From positions 1-64,000 of the forward strand of contig CAYZTA010000015.1 of assembly GCA_964481145.1 (NCBI GenBank): a DNA stretch of 64,000 nucleotides. Reading direction: 5' to 3'. The stretch is from Sandaracinus sp964481145. GTDB lineage: Bacteria; Myxococcota_A; Polyangia; Polyangiales; Sandaracinaceae. The translations under genes were made by a program, and so were the position numbers. The notes below the pieces were generated by a model. That model searched no databases and was not told the origin of the DNA. It worked only from the letters and a program-made list of their open reading frames with translations. How positions within the stretch are numbered: the first letter of the stretch is position 1; each line of letters opens with the position of its first letter. Positions 17,712-25,371 of this stretch are shown one piece after another.

Positions 17712-18089
17712 TCAGTCGGTTCGCATGGCGATTCCGACGCTCGCATCGATCGCGTTTCGCACATTCGGACGGGCAGGATCGGGGCTCGTGGCATGACCGC
17801 CGAGTCGCAGATTGAGGAGCACCGCGAGATGATCGTTCAAGGTCACCCCAACCCAATCACAGGTCGTGAATACGATCTCCTCGAGCGGCTCCAGCCAATC
17901 CAGGCTTCGATCGATCTGCACCGATGGGCTCAGATCGATGCGCAAGAGCTCTTGATCTTGAATACGAAGCTCCATATCGAGGGTCAGATGATGCTTTGTG
18001 GGATGCACCACGGAGCTCGGCGAAAGCCAGCCACTGACGAGTAGCAAGGTCAGAATGCTCAGCATTGGAGAGAGGGATCGAGCAAACAC
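17712..18089 (-). CDS. Small secreted protein of unknown function
   Basis: 125 residues starting with a plausible signal peptide (MFARSLSPMLSILTLLLVSGWLS). The rest is a mixed beta-like sequence (LTLDMELRIQDQELLRIDL...) with one Cys and no motif I recognise. Being short and without homology that I can name, it is less certain than its neighbours, but the signal peptide and the tight fit between flanking genes support it. Its start is 46 bp from the divergent membrane-protein start, across the perfect inverted repeat at 18102-18140. Confidence 0.6.
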   Translation of the reverse strand: MFARSLSPMLSILTLLLVSGWLSPSSVVHPTKHHLTLDMELRIQDQELLRIDLSPSVQIDRSLDWLEPLEEIVFTTCDWVGVTLNDHLAVLLNLRLGGHATSPDPARPNVRNAIDASVGIAMRTD

Positions 18090-18101
18090 CGCGCCGGCAA
18101 G

Positions 18102-18140
18102 GACATGTGAACCGAGACGTTTTGCCTCGGTTCACATGTC
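18102..18140. repeat. 15-bp perfect inverted repeat spanning a start codon
   Basis: Arms at 18102-18116 and 18126-18140 are exact reverse complements around a 9-nt loop. The right arm contains the ATG at 18136 of the DUF998-like gene. It lies between divergent genes. It could be an operator palindrome or an mRNA hairpin that hides the start codon. Confidence 0.75.
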
Positions 18141-18792
18141 TACATTCGCGCTCTCTCTTGCCATCTTTGGAATCGCGGCGCTCCACGTCCTTCCCGAGCC
18201 GACGTTGATGGCCAGCACGGGCGCGCGTGTTGCGTACGATCCGACACTCAACTTCCTGAGCGAGTACGTTCGGACACAGTACGGCGCGCTCATGACAGCC
18301 AATTTCGTGCTGTTGGCGATCGCAGGTGGGGCGCTGGGCTGTGCGCTCGATGCCGTCGGGCTTCGGCGTGAAGCTCGATTCATGTGGAGCGCGGGTGGGG
18401 TGCTCATGCTGCTCGCGCTCTTGCCGACCGATCTCGCAGATTTTCGTACGGATCTAAGCACGTGTCACGATCCGGCCCGGATCGAACCGTGCACGTGGGT
18501 CGGTCGTATTCATGATTTTTTGCCGAATTTCGCGTTCGGGTTCATCGCGCTCGTGGTCGGCTCCTTGAGCCAACGAGTCGATTGGAGGCCAGTCGCGAAG
18601 AAAGGCGCGTGGTGCGCGGCCATCGCTGTGGCTCTTGCGCTCGCAAGTCACTTCTACGTGGCTCTGAAGCACCCCCACGTGGAACGGATATGGGTTGGCC
18701 TCATGCAACGCAGCGTGGTTGGCGCTGCTCTTTTGTGGATGGCGATGCTGCTCGCCGAGCTCCGTCGACGATCCATCCACGTTCGTTGCTGA
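18136..18792 (+). CDS. DUF998-like multi-pass membrane protein
   Basis: About 218 residues with six hydrophobic segments. The pattern (first helix ending before NFLSEYVRTQYG, a helix of Ala/Gly, then DLADFRTDL, and a Cys pair around DLSTCHDPARIEPCTW) resembles DUF998 family membrane proteins, whose function is unknown. The ATG at 18136 sits in the arm of a perfect inverted repeat and has no clear ribosome binding site. If that start is silent, ATG codons further in (MASTGARVAYD) would remove the first helix. Confidence 0.7.
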   Translation: MSTFALSLAIFGIAALHVLPEPTLMASTGARVAYDPTLNFLSEYVRTQYGALMTANFVLLAIAGGALGCALDAVGLRREARFMWSAGGVLMLLALLPTDLADFRTDLSTCHDPARIEPCTWVGRIHDFLPNFAFGFIALVVGSLSQRVDWRPVAKKGAWCAAIAVALALASHFYVALKHPHVERIWVGLMQRSVVGAALLWMAMLLAELRRRSIHVRC

Positions 18793-18848
18793 AAATGTTC
18801 GAGTCAGGCACGGTATTGACATCTCTCGGCTTGGATGAGGTGTGTTCG

Positions 18849-20171
18849 ATGCAACGGATGAATGCGCTGGGACTGCTGTTGCCCTTGGTGAGCTTGACCG
18901 GTTGCGTTGGTTCTCTCAGAGATGACGCCGACGACGCGGGCACCCGCCTCGATGCGCACGTAAGCTTCGATGCAGATTCGGGCGTGCACGAGGAAACCGA
19001 CGCTGGACCAGGCCCATGCACCACTTGTCCTCCGTGCCTCGACACGACGGAACCAACTGCGTTCGAACAAGCCTTGCTCGACCTGCCACCTCACACTTGG
19101 TTCGAGGCACCCAATTCGCACATGCGTGAAGTCTGCGCGCCCGATTCGGCGAGAGTGAGCGGCGTCGTGGGTTGTGCCGCCGTCGTGTCGGCATGGAGCA
19201 GCGGTGTCTACGACCCCATCCATCGCCGTATGATTGTTTGGGGCGGCGGGCACGACGACTATTGGGGAAACGAGCTCTATGGATTCGATCTCCGCTCCGG
19301 AACCTGGTCGCGCCTGACCGAGCCGAGCGTGGTGCCCGAAGGTGAGACCTCCATCACCTTCTTCAACCAAGACCCGCTGCCAGATGGAAAGCCCGTATCT
19401 CGCCACACCTACGATGGCGTGGAATTCATCGAACATCTCGGCAAGCTGTGGGGTCTCGGTGGTTCGCGGGCGCGCGATGGGGGAGGCACGAACATCACAT
19501 GGATGTATGACGAGAGCGCCGGTTGGACACAGCATGCCTCCGGACCGGGCGGCTACACCTTCGCCATGGCCTACGATCCAGGGAGCCGAAAGGTGCTCGT
19601 CAACACGACGGAAAGCATGCGCATCTACGACATCGACACTGACACATGGACCACCGTTCCGGGCTTTGGCTACACGCCGCTCTGGCCGCGCTACGTCGGC
19701 GGGGACCGGACCGGCATCGTCGATCCCTCCCGCGGGTTGTATTGGGTCGTAGGCAACCGGATGGTGCTCGTATGGGACATCGCCGAGGGCCGTCCTGTCA
19801 CCGACGATTGGGTGACCACCGGCGGCGGCGATTACACGAATGCAGATCGGGTCCTGCCGAATTATCCCGCGCAACTGTTCGAGAGCGGTGGCGGCAATAT
19901 CTACAATGTCAACGCGCCAGGCTTCGACTACGACAGCGCGACCGATGCGATCGTGGCGTGGCCGAACCAAGGGGCGCCCTACGCATTGAATCTGCAAACG
20001 CGAGTGTGGACCGAAGGCAGCCCCGACGGCGCACCCACGTCGAGGAACAGCGGCGGGACCTATGGACGGTGGCGATATGTCGCTGCGTACAACGTGTTCG
20101 TGCTCGTGAACTCCGTGGACGAAAACGTGTACTTCTACAAGCACACAGCCGGGTGTGGACCCCAGCCATGA
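18849..20171 (+). CDS. Kelch/galactose-oxidase-like lipoprotein
   Basis: About 440 residues. The lipobox LVSLTGC near residue 20 is followed by an Asp/Ala-rich linker (DDADDAGTRLD...) usual for myxobacterial lipoproteins. A CTTCPPC motif follows, then a beta-propeller with kelch-like repeats (RMIVWGGGHDDYWGNELYGFDLRSGTWSRL; LWGLGGSRARDGG; MRIYDIDTDTWTTV). It is probably displayed on the outer membrane; no catalytic residues of galactose oxidase are evident. The ATG at 18849 follows GAGG with 8-nt spacing; ATG at 18858 is an alternative. A long open frame on the opposite strand (18804-20249) is a shadow. Confidence 0.8.
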   Translation: MQRMNALGLLLPLVSLTGCVGSLRDDADDAGTRLDAHVSFDADSGVHEETDAGPGPCTTCPPCLDTTEPTAFEQALLDLPPHTWFEAPNSHMREVCAPDSARVSGVVGCAAVVSAWSSGVYDPIHRRMIVWGGGHDDYWGNELYGFDLRSGTWSRLTEPSVVPEGETSITFFNQDPLPDGKPVSRHTYDGVEFIEHLGKLWGLGGSRARDGGGTNITWMYDESAGWTQHASGPGGYTFAMAYDPGSRKVLVNTTESMRIYDIDTDTWTTVPGFGYTPLWPRYVGGDRTGIVDPSRGLYWVVGNRMVLVWDIAEGRPVTDDWVTTGGGDYTNADRVLPNYPAQLFESGGGNIYNVNAPGFDYDSATDAIVAWPNQGAPYALNLQTRVWTEGSPDGAPTSRNSGGTYGRWRYVAAYNVFVLVNSVDENVYFYKHTAGCGPQP

Positions 20172-20190
20172 AGGCTTTCGACGTCGCGCA

Positions 20191-21501
20191 TCAGAGCGCG
20201 CGAAGGGCTTCGGAAAGCCTCGGCAGCGCGTCTTGAATTTCGCGCACACTGGCGGCGCCCACGCTCAGCCGAAACCAACCATCGTCTCCTGGAACGCCGA
20301 AGGCTTGGAAAGGCACCATGCCCACGCCCGCGGCCTCGAGCACGTAACGACGCACGTCTTCGTTCGTCTTGAGCTCAATCCCGGTGGGGGTCTTCTTGCC
20401 GAAGGGAGCAATGCGCACGGTCAGATAGATTGCACCTTCGGGTGAAAGCGAATCGACCGCAAGCCCCGCGGCTTTCATGTGCTGAAAGCCCTCGTGGAGC
20501 GCATTGAGCCGCGCGCCGAGCCCGGCCTGCATCGTATTCACGTATTCGTGAATCGCCTCCGTGTCGTCAAGGAACTTGGCGGTCGCCACTTGCTCCGCCC
20601 GCGGAGCCCATGCGCCGACGTGACCGATGATCGCGCTCATTCGATCGATGACATCCGTTGGACCCACGGCCCAGCCAACGCGCACGCCAGTCGCGGCGAA
20701 GCCCTTGCTGATGCCGTCGACGAAGAGAGTGTACTTCGCCATCTCGGGCACGAGCCCGGGCGGGGTGTAGTGGGTCGTCCCCTTCGCCGTGAGCATCCAA
20801 TAGATGTGGTCGTACATGAGATAAACGGGCCGCTTGCCGTTTGCAGCGCGCATCTCGTTCTCTTTGATGATCGCTTCGCTGATGCGCAGAAGCGCGTCGC
20901 GGCTCATCGCTGTTCCGGTGGGATTGAGGGGCGAGTTGAGGCAGACGAGGCTCGCGCTCGAAAGTGCACGAAGGAGCTCGTGCTCGGTCGGCAAGAAGCG
21001 CGTTTCGGGGCCGAAGGGCACGACGACGCTCTTGGCGCCGAGCATGTGGACGTAGTGGTTGTTGTTCCAGCTCGGCACTGGATAAATGACGACATCACCA
21101 GGATCGACCACGGCGCGATAGATGCCGTAGATGATCGGTCGTGCGCCGCCGGCGACGAGGAACGACTCGATCGGATATTTGAGACCGAGCTCACGCTCGT
21201 ACAATCGCGGAAGCGCTTCACGCAGCTCGGGCATGCCGTTGCTCGGCGGATAATTCGTCTCGTGGCCCTCGTAGGCCGCGATGATCGCCTTTTCGAGCGC
21301 CGTGGGGATCGGGAACTGCTTCGGGTCGAAATCGCCCACCGTGAGGTTGCAAACGGCTCTGCCGCTTCGCACGAGACTGCGGATTTCCGCAGCAATTTTA
21401 AGGATTTCTGAGCCTACGAGGCCTTCGGCCATCGCCGAGACGCGGGGCGCGCTCGAGCTCGGAGTCATGCGGGCAAACGAAGTGAGATCGATGTCGGCCA
21501 T
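20191..21501 (-). CDS. PLP-dependent class I/II aminotransferase
   Basis: About 436 residues. Fold type I features: substrate-loop region NYPPSNGMPELREAL, the nucleotide-like NSPLNPTGTAMS segment (NPTG, phosphate/PLP contacts), YDHIYW with the Asp that contacts the pyridine nitrogen, and the Schiff-base lysine in VDGISKGFAATGVRVGW. It transfers amino groups between an amino acid and a 2-oxo acid; the substrate is not clear, but the family is aspartate-aminotransferase-like. ATG at 21501; a GTG six codons upstream (21519) is also possible. Divergent from serC, 111 bp apart. Confidence 0.88.
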   Translation of the reverse strand: MADIDLTSFARMTPSSSAPRVSAMAEGLVGSEILKIAAEIRSLVRSGRAVCNLTVGDFDPKQFPIPTALEKAIIAAYEGHETNYPPSNGMPELREALPRLYERELGLKYPIESFLVAGGARPIIYGIYRAVVDPGDVVIYPVPSWNNNHYVHMLGAKSVVVPFGPETRFLPTEHELLRALSSASLVCLNSPLNPTGTAMSRDALLRISEAIIKENEMRAANGKRPVYLMYDHIYWMLTAKGTTHYTPPGLVPEMAKYTLFVDGISKGFAATGVRVGWAVGPTDVIDRMSAIIGHVGAWAPRAEQVATAKFLDDTEAIHEYVNTMQAGLGARLNALHEGFQHMKAAGLAVDSLSPEGAIYLTVRIAPFGKKTPTGIELKTNEDVRRYVLEAAGVGMVPFQAFGVPGDDGWFRLSVGAASVREIQDALPRLSEALRAL

Positions 21502-21612
21502 AGGCGGGGACGATGACACGAAATGTGCTCTCGAGGCTCGATTTCGGCGCGTGGATTCTCACGTGTCGGTGACTTGTCGTTTCGAGGCTCTCGTGGGTAG
21601 GCTCTGCACACC

Positions 21613-22701
21613 ATGGCGCGTATCATCAATTTCAACGCAGGTCCGGCGGCTCTTCCTTTGGCGGCTCTCGAGCGAGCACAAAAGGAAATGATCGATTTCG
21701 AGGGGACGGGCATGTCGCTCCTCGAGCATTCGCATCGTGAAGCGCCTTACGAAAAGGTGCATCGCGAAGCGATCGCGCTCTTGCGCCAGATGATGGACAT
21801 TCCGGAGACGCATGACGTTTTGCTCATGCAGGGCGGAGCGCGAGGGCAGTTCGCGCTCGTGCCGATGAATCTGCTTCATCCGGGAAAGAGCGCGGATTAC
21901 GTGGTGACCGGCACATGGGCGAAGCAGGCCCTCGAAGAGGCGTCGGTTCTCGGGACGGCGCGCATGGCGGCGAGCACGGAGAAAGACAAGAAATTTGCGC
22001 GTGTGCCGAGCCAAGAAGAGCTCGCGCTCGACCCGAACGCGTCGTACGTGCACATCACGTCGAACAACACACTCTTCGGTACGCAATGGGCGAGCTACCC
22101 GGAGGTGGGTGCGGTGCCGCTCGTCGCCGACATGACGAGCGACTTGCTCTCGCGTCGTGTCGACGTCTCGAAGTTCGCAGTGATCTACGCAGGCGCGCAA
22201 AAAAATGTGGGGCCCGCCGGCGTCACGATCGTGGTCATCCGCAAAGATTTGGTCGAGAGCGGACGCCAAGACATCCCGAAGATTTTCCAGTATCGATCGT
22301 TCGCGAACAGCGACTCGCTCTTCAATACACCGCCGACGTTTGCGATCTACATGATGCGCAACACGCTCGCTGTGCTGGAGGAGTGGGGAGGAATCGCTGC
22401 GCTCGAGAAAGAGAACGCAGCCAAGGCGGAGCTTCTTTATGGGACGATCGATGCCAAGCCTGATTTCTGGCGAGCCCCTGTCGAGAAGACCTCACGTTCG
22501 GTGATGAACGTGGTGTGGCGTCTCCCGACTGAAGAGCTCGAAAAGAAATTCCTCGCAGAAGCGAAAGCCGCCGGTCTCACCGGCCTCAAAGGCCATCGCT
22601 CGGTCGGTGGCGTACGGGCATCGATTTATAACGCGGTGCGCCTTTCGGATGTCCGAGAGCTCGTCGCGTTCATGGACGCGTTTGCGAAGAAAAACAGCTA
22701 G
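21613..22701 (+). CDS. serC: Phosphoserine aminotransferase
   Basis: 362 residues, the normal SerC length. Converts 3-phosphohydroxypyruvate plus glutamate to 3-phosphoserine in serine synthesis and also acts in pyridoxal phosphate synthesis; cytoplasmic homodimer. Recognised by the N-terminal NFNAGPAALP, MSLLEHSHRE, QGGARGQFA, TSNNTLFGTQW and the PLP lysine in YAGAQKNVGPAGVT, ending with GHRSVGGVRASIYNA. No serA is adjacent. Its 3' end overlaps the convergent Uma2 gene by 4 nt. Confidence 0.95.
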   Translation: MARIINFNAGPAALPLAALERAQKEMIDFEGTGMSLLEHSHREAPYEKVHREAIALLRQMMDIPETHDVLLMQGGARGQFALVPMNLLHPGKSADYVVTGTWAKQALEEASVLGTARMAASTEKDKKFARVPSQEELALDPNASYVHITSNNTLFGTQWASYPEVGAVPLVADMTSDLLSRRVDVSKFAVIYAGAQKNVGPAGVTIVVIRKDLVESGRQDIPKIFQYRSFANSDSLFNTPPTFAIYMMRNTLAVLEEWGGIAALEKENAAKAELLYGTIDAKPDFWRAPVEKTSRSVMNVVWRLPTEELEKKFLAEAKAAGLTGLKGHRSVGGVRASIYNAVRLSDVRELVAFMDAFAKKNS

Positions 22702-23255
22702 GCTTCGACGCCGAGGAGGTTCGCGACGCGGATGCGCTCTGCGAGTCCCGGCAGCTCGATCTCGTCGCGAGGTGTGTAGAGCTTCGTGATCCGATACTCG
22801 CCGTCCGCGTCGGGCTGGGCTCGCTCTTCGATTCGACGCGCCACGAGATCGATCAACCAGTAGACGGGTATGCCAGCCCGCGCATAGAGCCGCGCCTTGG
22901 CGCGATCCATCGCGTGGCTCGTCTTTGTTACCTCGATCGCCAGGAGTGCATCGGAACCCCGGGGATGTCTTCCTGGCGTCTCTCGTGCGATGAGAAAATC
23001 CGGCTCTGGAAGGCTCTCGAGATCCACATCGAGCAGAAGCTGGACTCGAACCATCGCGGTGCCCGCGTAGAGAGGCACGAGCAGCATCGTGATCGCAGTC
23101 ACTCGGTTTCCGTGATCAAAGCCTTGCGGCGGCACCACGATCAGCTCTCCCTCGATGAGTTCGACCGGCTCGTCTTCGCGCAAGACACCCGTCTCCACCA
23201 TGCGCAGGACTTCCGGGACGGTGAAACGCCGACGTGCTTGGTTCTCGGCGAGCAT
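22698..23255 (-). CDS. Uma2 family (DUF820) putative restriction-like endonuclease
   Basis: 185 residues. The PD-(D/E)XK-like core is visible: EPVELIEGELIV, PEPDFLIARE, LLAIEVTKTSHAMDRAKARLYARAGIPVYWLIDL. Uma2 proteins are common in cyanobacteria and myxobacteria, often in many copies; their nuclease activity and biological role are not established. Start at 23255. No toxin, antitoxin or methylase partner lies next to it. Confidence 0.85.
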   Translation of the reverse strand: MLAENQARRRFTVPEVLRMVETGVLREDEPVELIEGELIVVPPQGFDHGNRVTAITMLLVPLYAGTAMVRVQLLLDVDLESLPEPDFLIARETPGRHPRGSDALLAIEVTKTSHAMDRAKARLYARAGIPVYWLIDLVARRIEERAQPDADGEYRITKLYTPRDEIELPGLAERIRVANLLGVEA

Positions 23256-23294
23256 GGAGAGATCATATCCGACTGCCGGTCGTTGTCGACAACG

Positions 23295-24458
23295 TCAATC
23301 GTACGCGGCGATCCCCGTCACATCCTGTCCGACGATGAGCGTGTGGATGTCGTGGGTGCCCTCGTAGGTGTAGACCGTCTCGAGGTTCATCATGTGACGT
23401 CCCGGTGGGTAGGCATACATGATACCGTTGGCACCGAGCATGTCGCGCGCGGTGCGTGCGATATCCAAAGCCATGGCGACGTTGTTGCGTTTGGCGAGTG
23501 AGATTTGCGGCGGGCGCACTTTGCCAGCCTCTTTGAGACGACCGAGCTGGAGCGTGAGGCATTGCGCTTTGGTGATCTCGCTGACCATCGTCGTGAGCTT
23601 CTGCTGAACGAGTTGATAACCGGCGATGGGGCGGCTGAACTGTGTGCGCTCTTTGGCGTAAGAAAGAGCGGTGTCGTAGCAGCTCATGGCGGCGCCGATG
23701 GCGCCCCAACAGATGCCGTAACGCGCTTGTGACAAACACGAGAGCGGGCCGCGCATGCCGGAGACGCCGGGGAGGATCGCGTCTTCGGGGACGATGCAAT
23801 CTTCGAAGAAGAGCTCGCTCGTCACGCTCGCGCGGAGCGACCACTTGTCGTCGATTTTGCGGGTGCTGAAGCCCTTCGTTTTGCGCGGCACGATGAAGCC
23901 GTGCACCACGCCGCCGAGCTTGGCCCAAACGACCGCGAGATCGGAGATGTCGCCGTTGGTGATCCAACGTTTGACGCCGTTGATTTTGTAGCCTCCGGAG
24001 ACCTTTTCGGCGGTCGTGAGCATGCCGGTCGGGTTCGAGCCGAAGTCGGGCTCGGTCAGACCGAAACAGCCGATGAGCTCGCCTTTGGCCATGCCGGGCA
24101 GATAACGCTCTTTCTGCTCTTTCGAGCCGAACGCGTGGATCGGATACATCGCGAGCGAGCCCTGCACCGAGCAGAATGAACGCAGGCCCGAATCGCCGCG
24201 TTCGAGCTCCTGCATCGCGAGCCCATAGGCGACATCACCCATGCCTGCGCAGCCATAACCTTCGAGGTTGGCGCCGAGCAGACCGAGCTCGGCAAATGCG
24301 GGAACGAGCTCTGCGGGGAAGGTGCCGGCTTCGTAATGCTTTGCGATGATCGGCTCGATCCGGTCATCGACGAAACGTCGCACGTTGTCGCGGACGAGCC
24401 GCTCTTCCTCCGTCAAAAGCTCGTCGATGTTGTAGTAATCGAGCCCTTTGAAACCCAT
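23295..24458 (-). CDS. gcdH: Glutaryl-CoA dehydrogenase-like acyl-CoA dehydrogenase
   Basis: 387 residues. FAD-dependent oxidation, and in true GcdH decarboxylation, of glutaryl-CoA to crotonyl-CoA in lysine/tryptophan breakdown. Acyl-CoA dehydrogenase motifs are present: CFGLTEPDFGSNPTGM, KRWITNG, and the catalytic Glu in ETVYTYEGTHDIHTLIVGQ, a sequence characteristic of the glutaryl-CoA branch. The ATG at 24458 follows GGAGG at 8 nt, which decides it over the longer upstream open frame. No other degradation genes adjoin. Confidence 0.9.
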   Translation of the reverse strand: MGFKGLDYYNIDELLTEEERLVRDNVRRFVDDRIEPIIAKHYEAGTFPAELVPAFAELGLLGANLEGYGCAGMGDVAYGLAMQELERGDSGLRSFCSVQGSLAMYPIHAFGSKEQKERYLPGMAKGELIGCFGLTEPDFGSNPTGMLTTAEKVSGGYKINGVKRWITNGDISDLAVVWAKLGGVVHGFIVPRKTKGFSTRKIDDKWSLRASVTSELFFEDCIVPEDAILPGVSGMRGPLSCLSQARYGICWGAIGAAMSCYDTALSYAKERTQFSRPIAGYQLVQQKLTTMVSEITKAQCLTLQLGRLKEAGKVRPPQISLAKRNNVAMALDIARTARDMLGANGIMYAYPPGRHMMNLETVYTYEGTHDIHTLIVGQDVTGIAAYD

Positions 24459-24534
24459 GATCGAGGCCTCCGCGTCGAGAGGTGGCAGAAATACGCGGAA
24501 GCTCCTTCGAGGTCCAGGGGGTCTGCTCACGCGA

Positions 24535-25221
24535 TCAGGGGGAAAAGACGTCGCGCAAGAATGAGACCGCTCGGTCGACCACTTCGGGTGGGATTTCGTG
24601 TCCACCGTCGAAGGACACGAAAACGACGTGAGCCCCGGCGGCTTCGGCGCGCCTTGCGATGTCTCGTCCGCCATCGAACGGGAGAATCGGGTCGCGCGTG
24701 CCATGCGAGATGAACATCGGCATTCCGCGCAGGGCCGACCCGTCGTGGCCGAGCTCGCGTGGAGCGGCTCCGGAGAAGAGGATGAGGGCAGCCGGTCTTC
24801 TTTCGGAGCGCAGCCCGCGTTCGAGGCTCATCATCGCGCCTTGCGAAAATCCGGCGAGGACGATGCGCGACACGCCTTCGCTTCGGAGCGAATCGAAGAC
24901 GCCATCGATGGCGCGGCCGGACTCCACGGATTGTGCTTGGTTGCCGCCGCGTTCGAACCACATTCGTCCTGGTGGGCCATGCGGCCAGACGAAGGGCGCG
25001 GCGGGCATGACGAAGCGCGCATCGAGCCGGGAGGCGAGTCGTTCGCCGAGAGGGACGAGGTCGTCGCCGCGCGCACCGTAGCCGTGCATCAGGAGGACGG
25101 CGTGTTGGCCTTGGCCGCGGGTGACGACATGGAGGGCCCCATGGGGCTCGGGCGGATTCGAGGAGCACGCCAATTGCCACGAAAGAAGGAAAAGGAGCCC
25201 TTGCGGTAGACCTCGACGCAT
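24535..25221 (-). CDS. Alpha/beta hydrolase lipoprotein (carboxylesterase/phospholipase-like)
   Basis: 228 residues. A lipoprotein signal (LLFLLSWQLAC) precedes an esterase of the YpfH/phospholipase-carboxylesterase type: oxyanion segment LLMHGYGARGDDL, nucleophile elbow GFSQGAMMS, catalytic Asp in HGTRDPILPF and catalytic His in DGGHEIPPEV. It would hydrolyse short esters outside the cytoplasm. The start at 25221 adjoins the -10 box of the divergent tRNA promoter. Confidence 0.88.
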   Translation of the reverse strand: MRRGLPQGLLFLLSWQLACSSNPPEPHGALHVVTRGQGQHAVLLMHGYGARGDDLVPLGERLASRLDARFVMPAAPFVWPHGPPGRMWFERGGNQAQSVESGRAIDGVFDSLRSEGVSRIVLAGFSQGAMMSLERGLRSERRPAALILFSGAAPRELGHDGSALRGMPMFISHGTRDPILPFDGGRDIARRAEAAGAHVVFVSFDGGHEIPPEVVDRAVSFLRDVFSP

Positions 25222-25228
25222 GTATACT
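25201..25228 (+). promoter_or_regulatory. Sigma70-like promoter of tRNA-Ala
   Basis: TTGCGG at 25201-25206 and TATACT at 25223-25228, 16 bp apart, with the tRNA starting 12 bp after the -10 box. The -35 part lies within the first codons of the divergent esterase gene. Confidence 0.7.
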
Positions 25229-25240
25229 CCGCGCTCTTTC

Positions 25241-25313
25241 GGGCGTATAGCTCAGCTGGGAGAGCGCTAGAATCGCACTCTAGAGGTCCTCGGTTCGATC
25301 CCGAGTACGTCCA
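25241..25313 (+). tRNA. tRNA-Ala (anticodon CGC)
   Basis: A 73-nt cloverleaf: 7-bp acceptor stem with one G-U, D arm around AGCTCAGCTGGGAGAGC, anticodon stem CTAGA/TCTAG with loop ATCGCAC giving anticodon CGC (reads GCG, Ala), and a T arm with GGTTCGATCC. The 3' CCA is not encoded and must be added. Confidence 0.93.
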
Positions 25314-25329
25314 ACCGAGAGATAAACAA

Positions 25330-25361
25330 AAAAGGGTCGCGACGAAAGTCGCGGCCCTTTT
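25330..25361. terminator. Strong bidirectional terminator between tRNA-Ala and the locus 1 operon
   Basis: A 14-bp stem with one G-U and a GAAA tetraloop. Downstream on the plus strand is a short TTTTG; on the minus strand the stem is followed by TTTTTTGTTT, a canonical rho-independent end 10 bp after the stop of the flavoprotein gene at 25372. Confidence 0.88.
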
Positions 25362-25371
25362 GTTCCTGAAA

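Noticed and set aside
18804..20249. 481-codon open frame on the minus strand
   Set aside because: Fully antisense to the kelch-type lipoprotein gene, which has a ribosome binding site, lipobox and repeats; the antisense translation is Arg/His-rich with no motif.
20479..21411. 310-codon open frame on the plus strand
   Set aside because: Antisense to the aminotransferase; the real gene has all PLP motifs.
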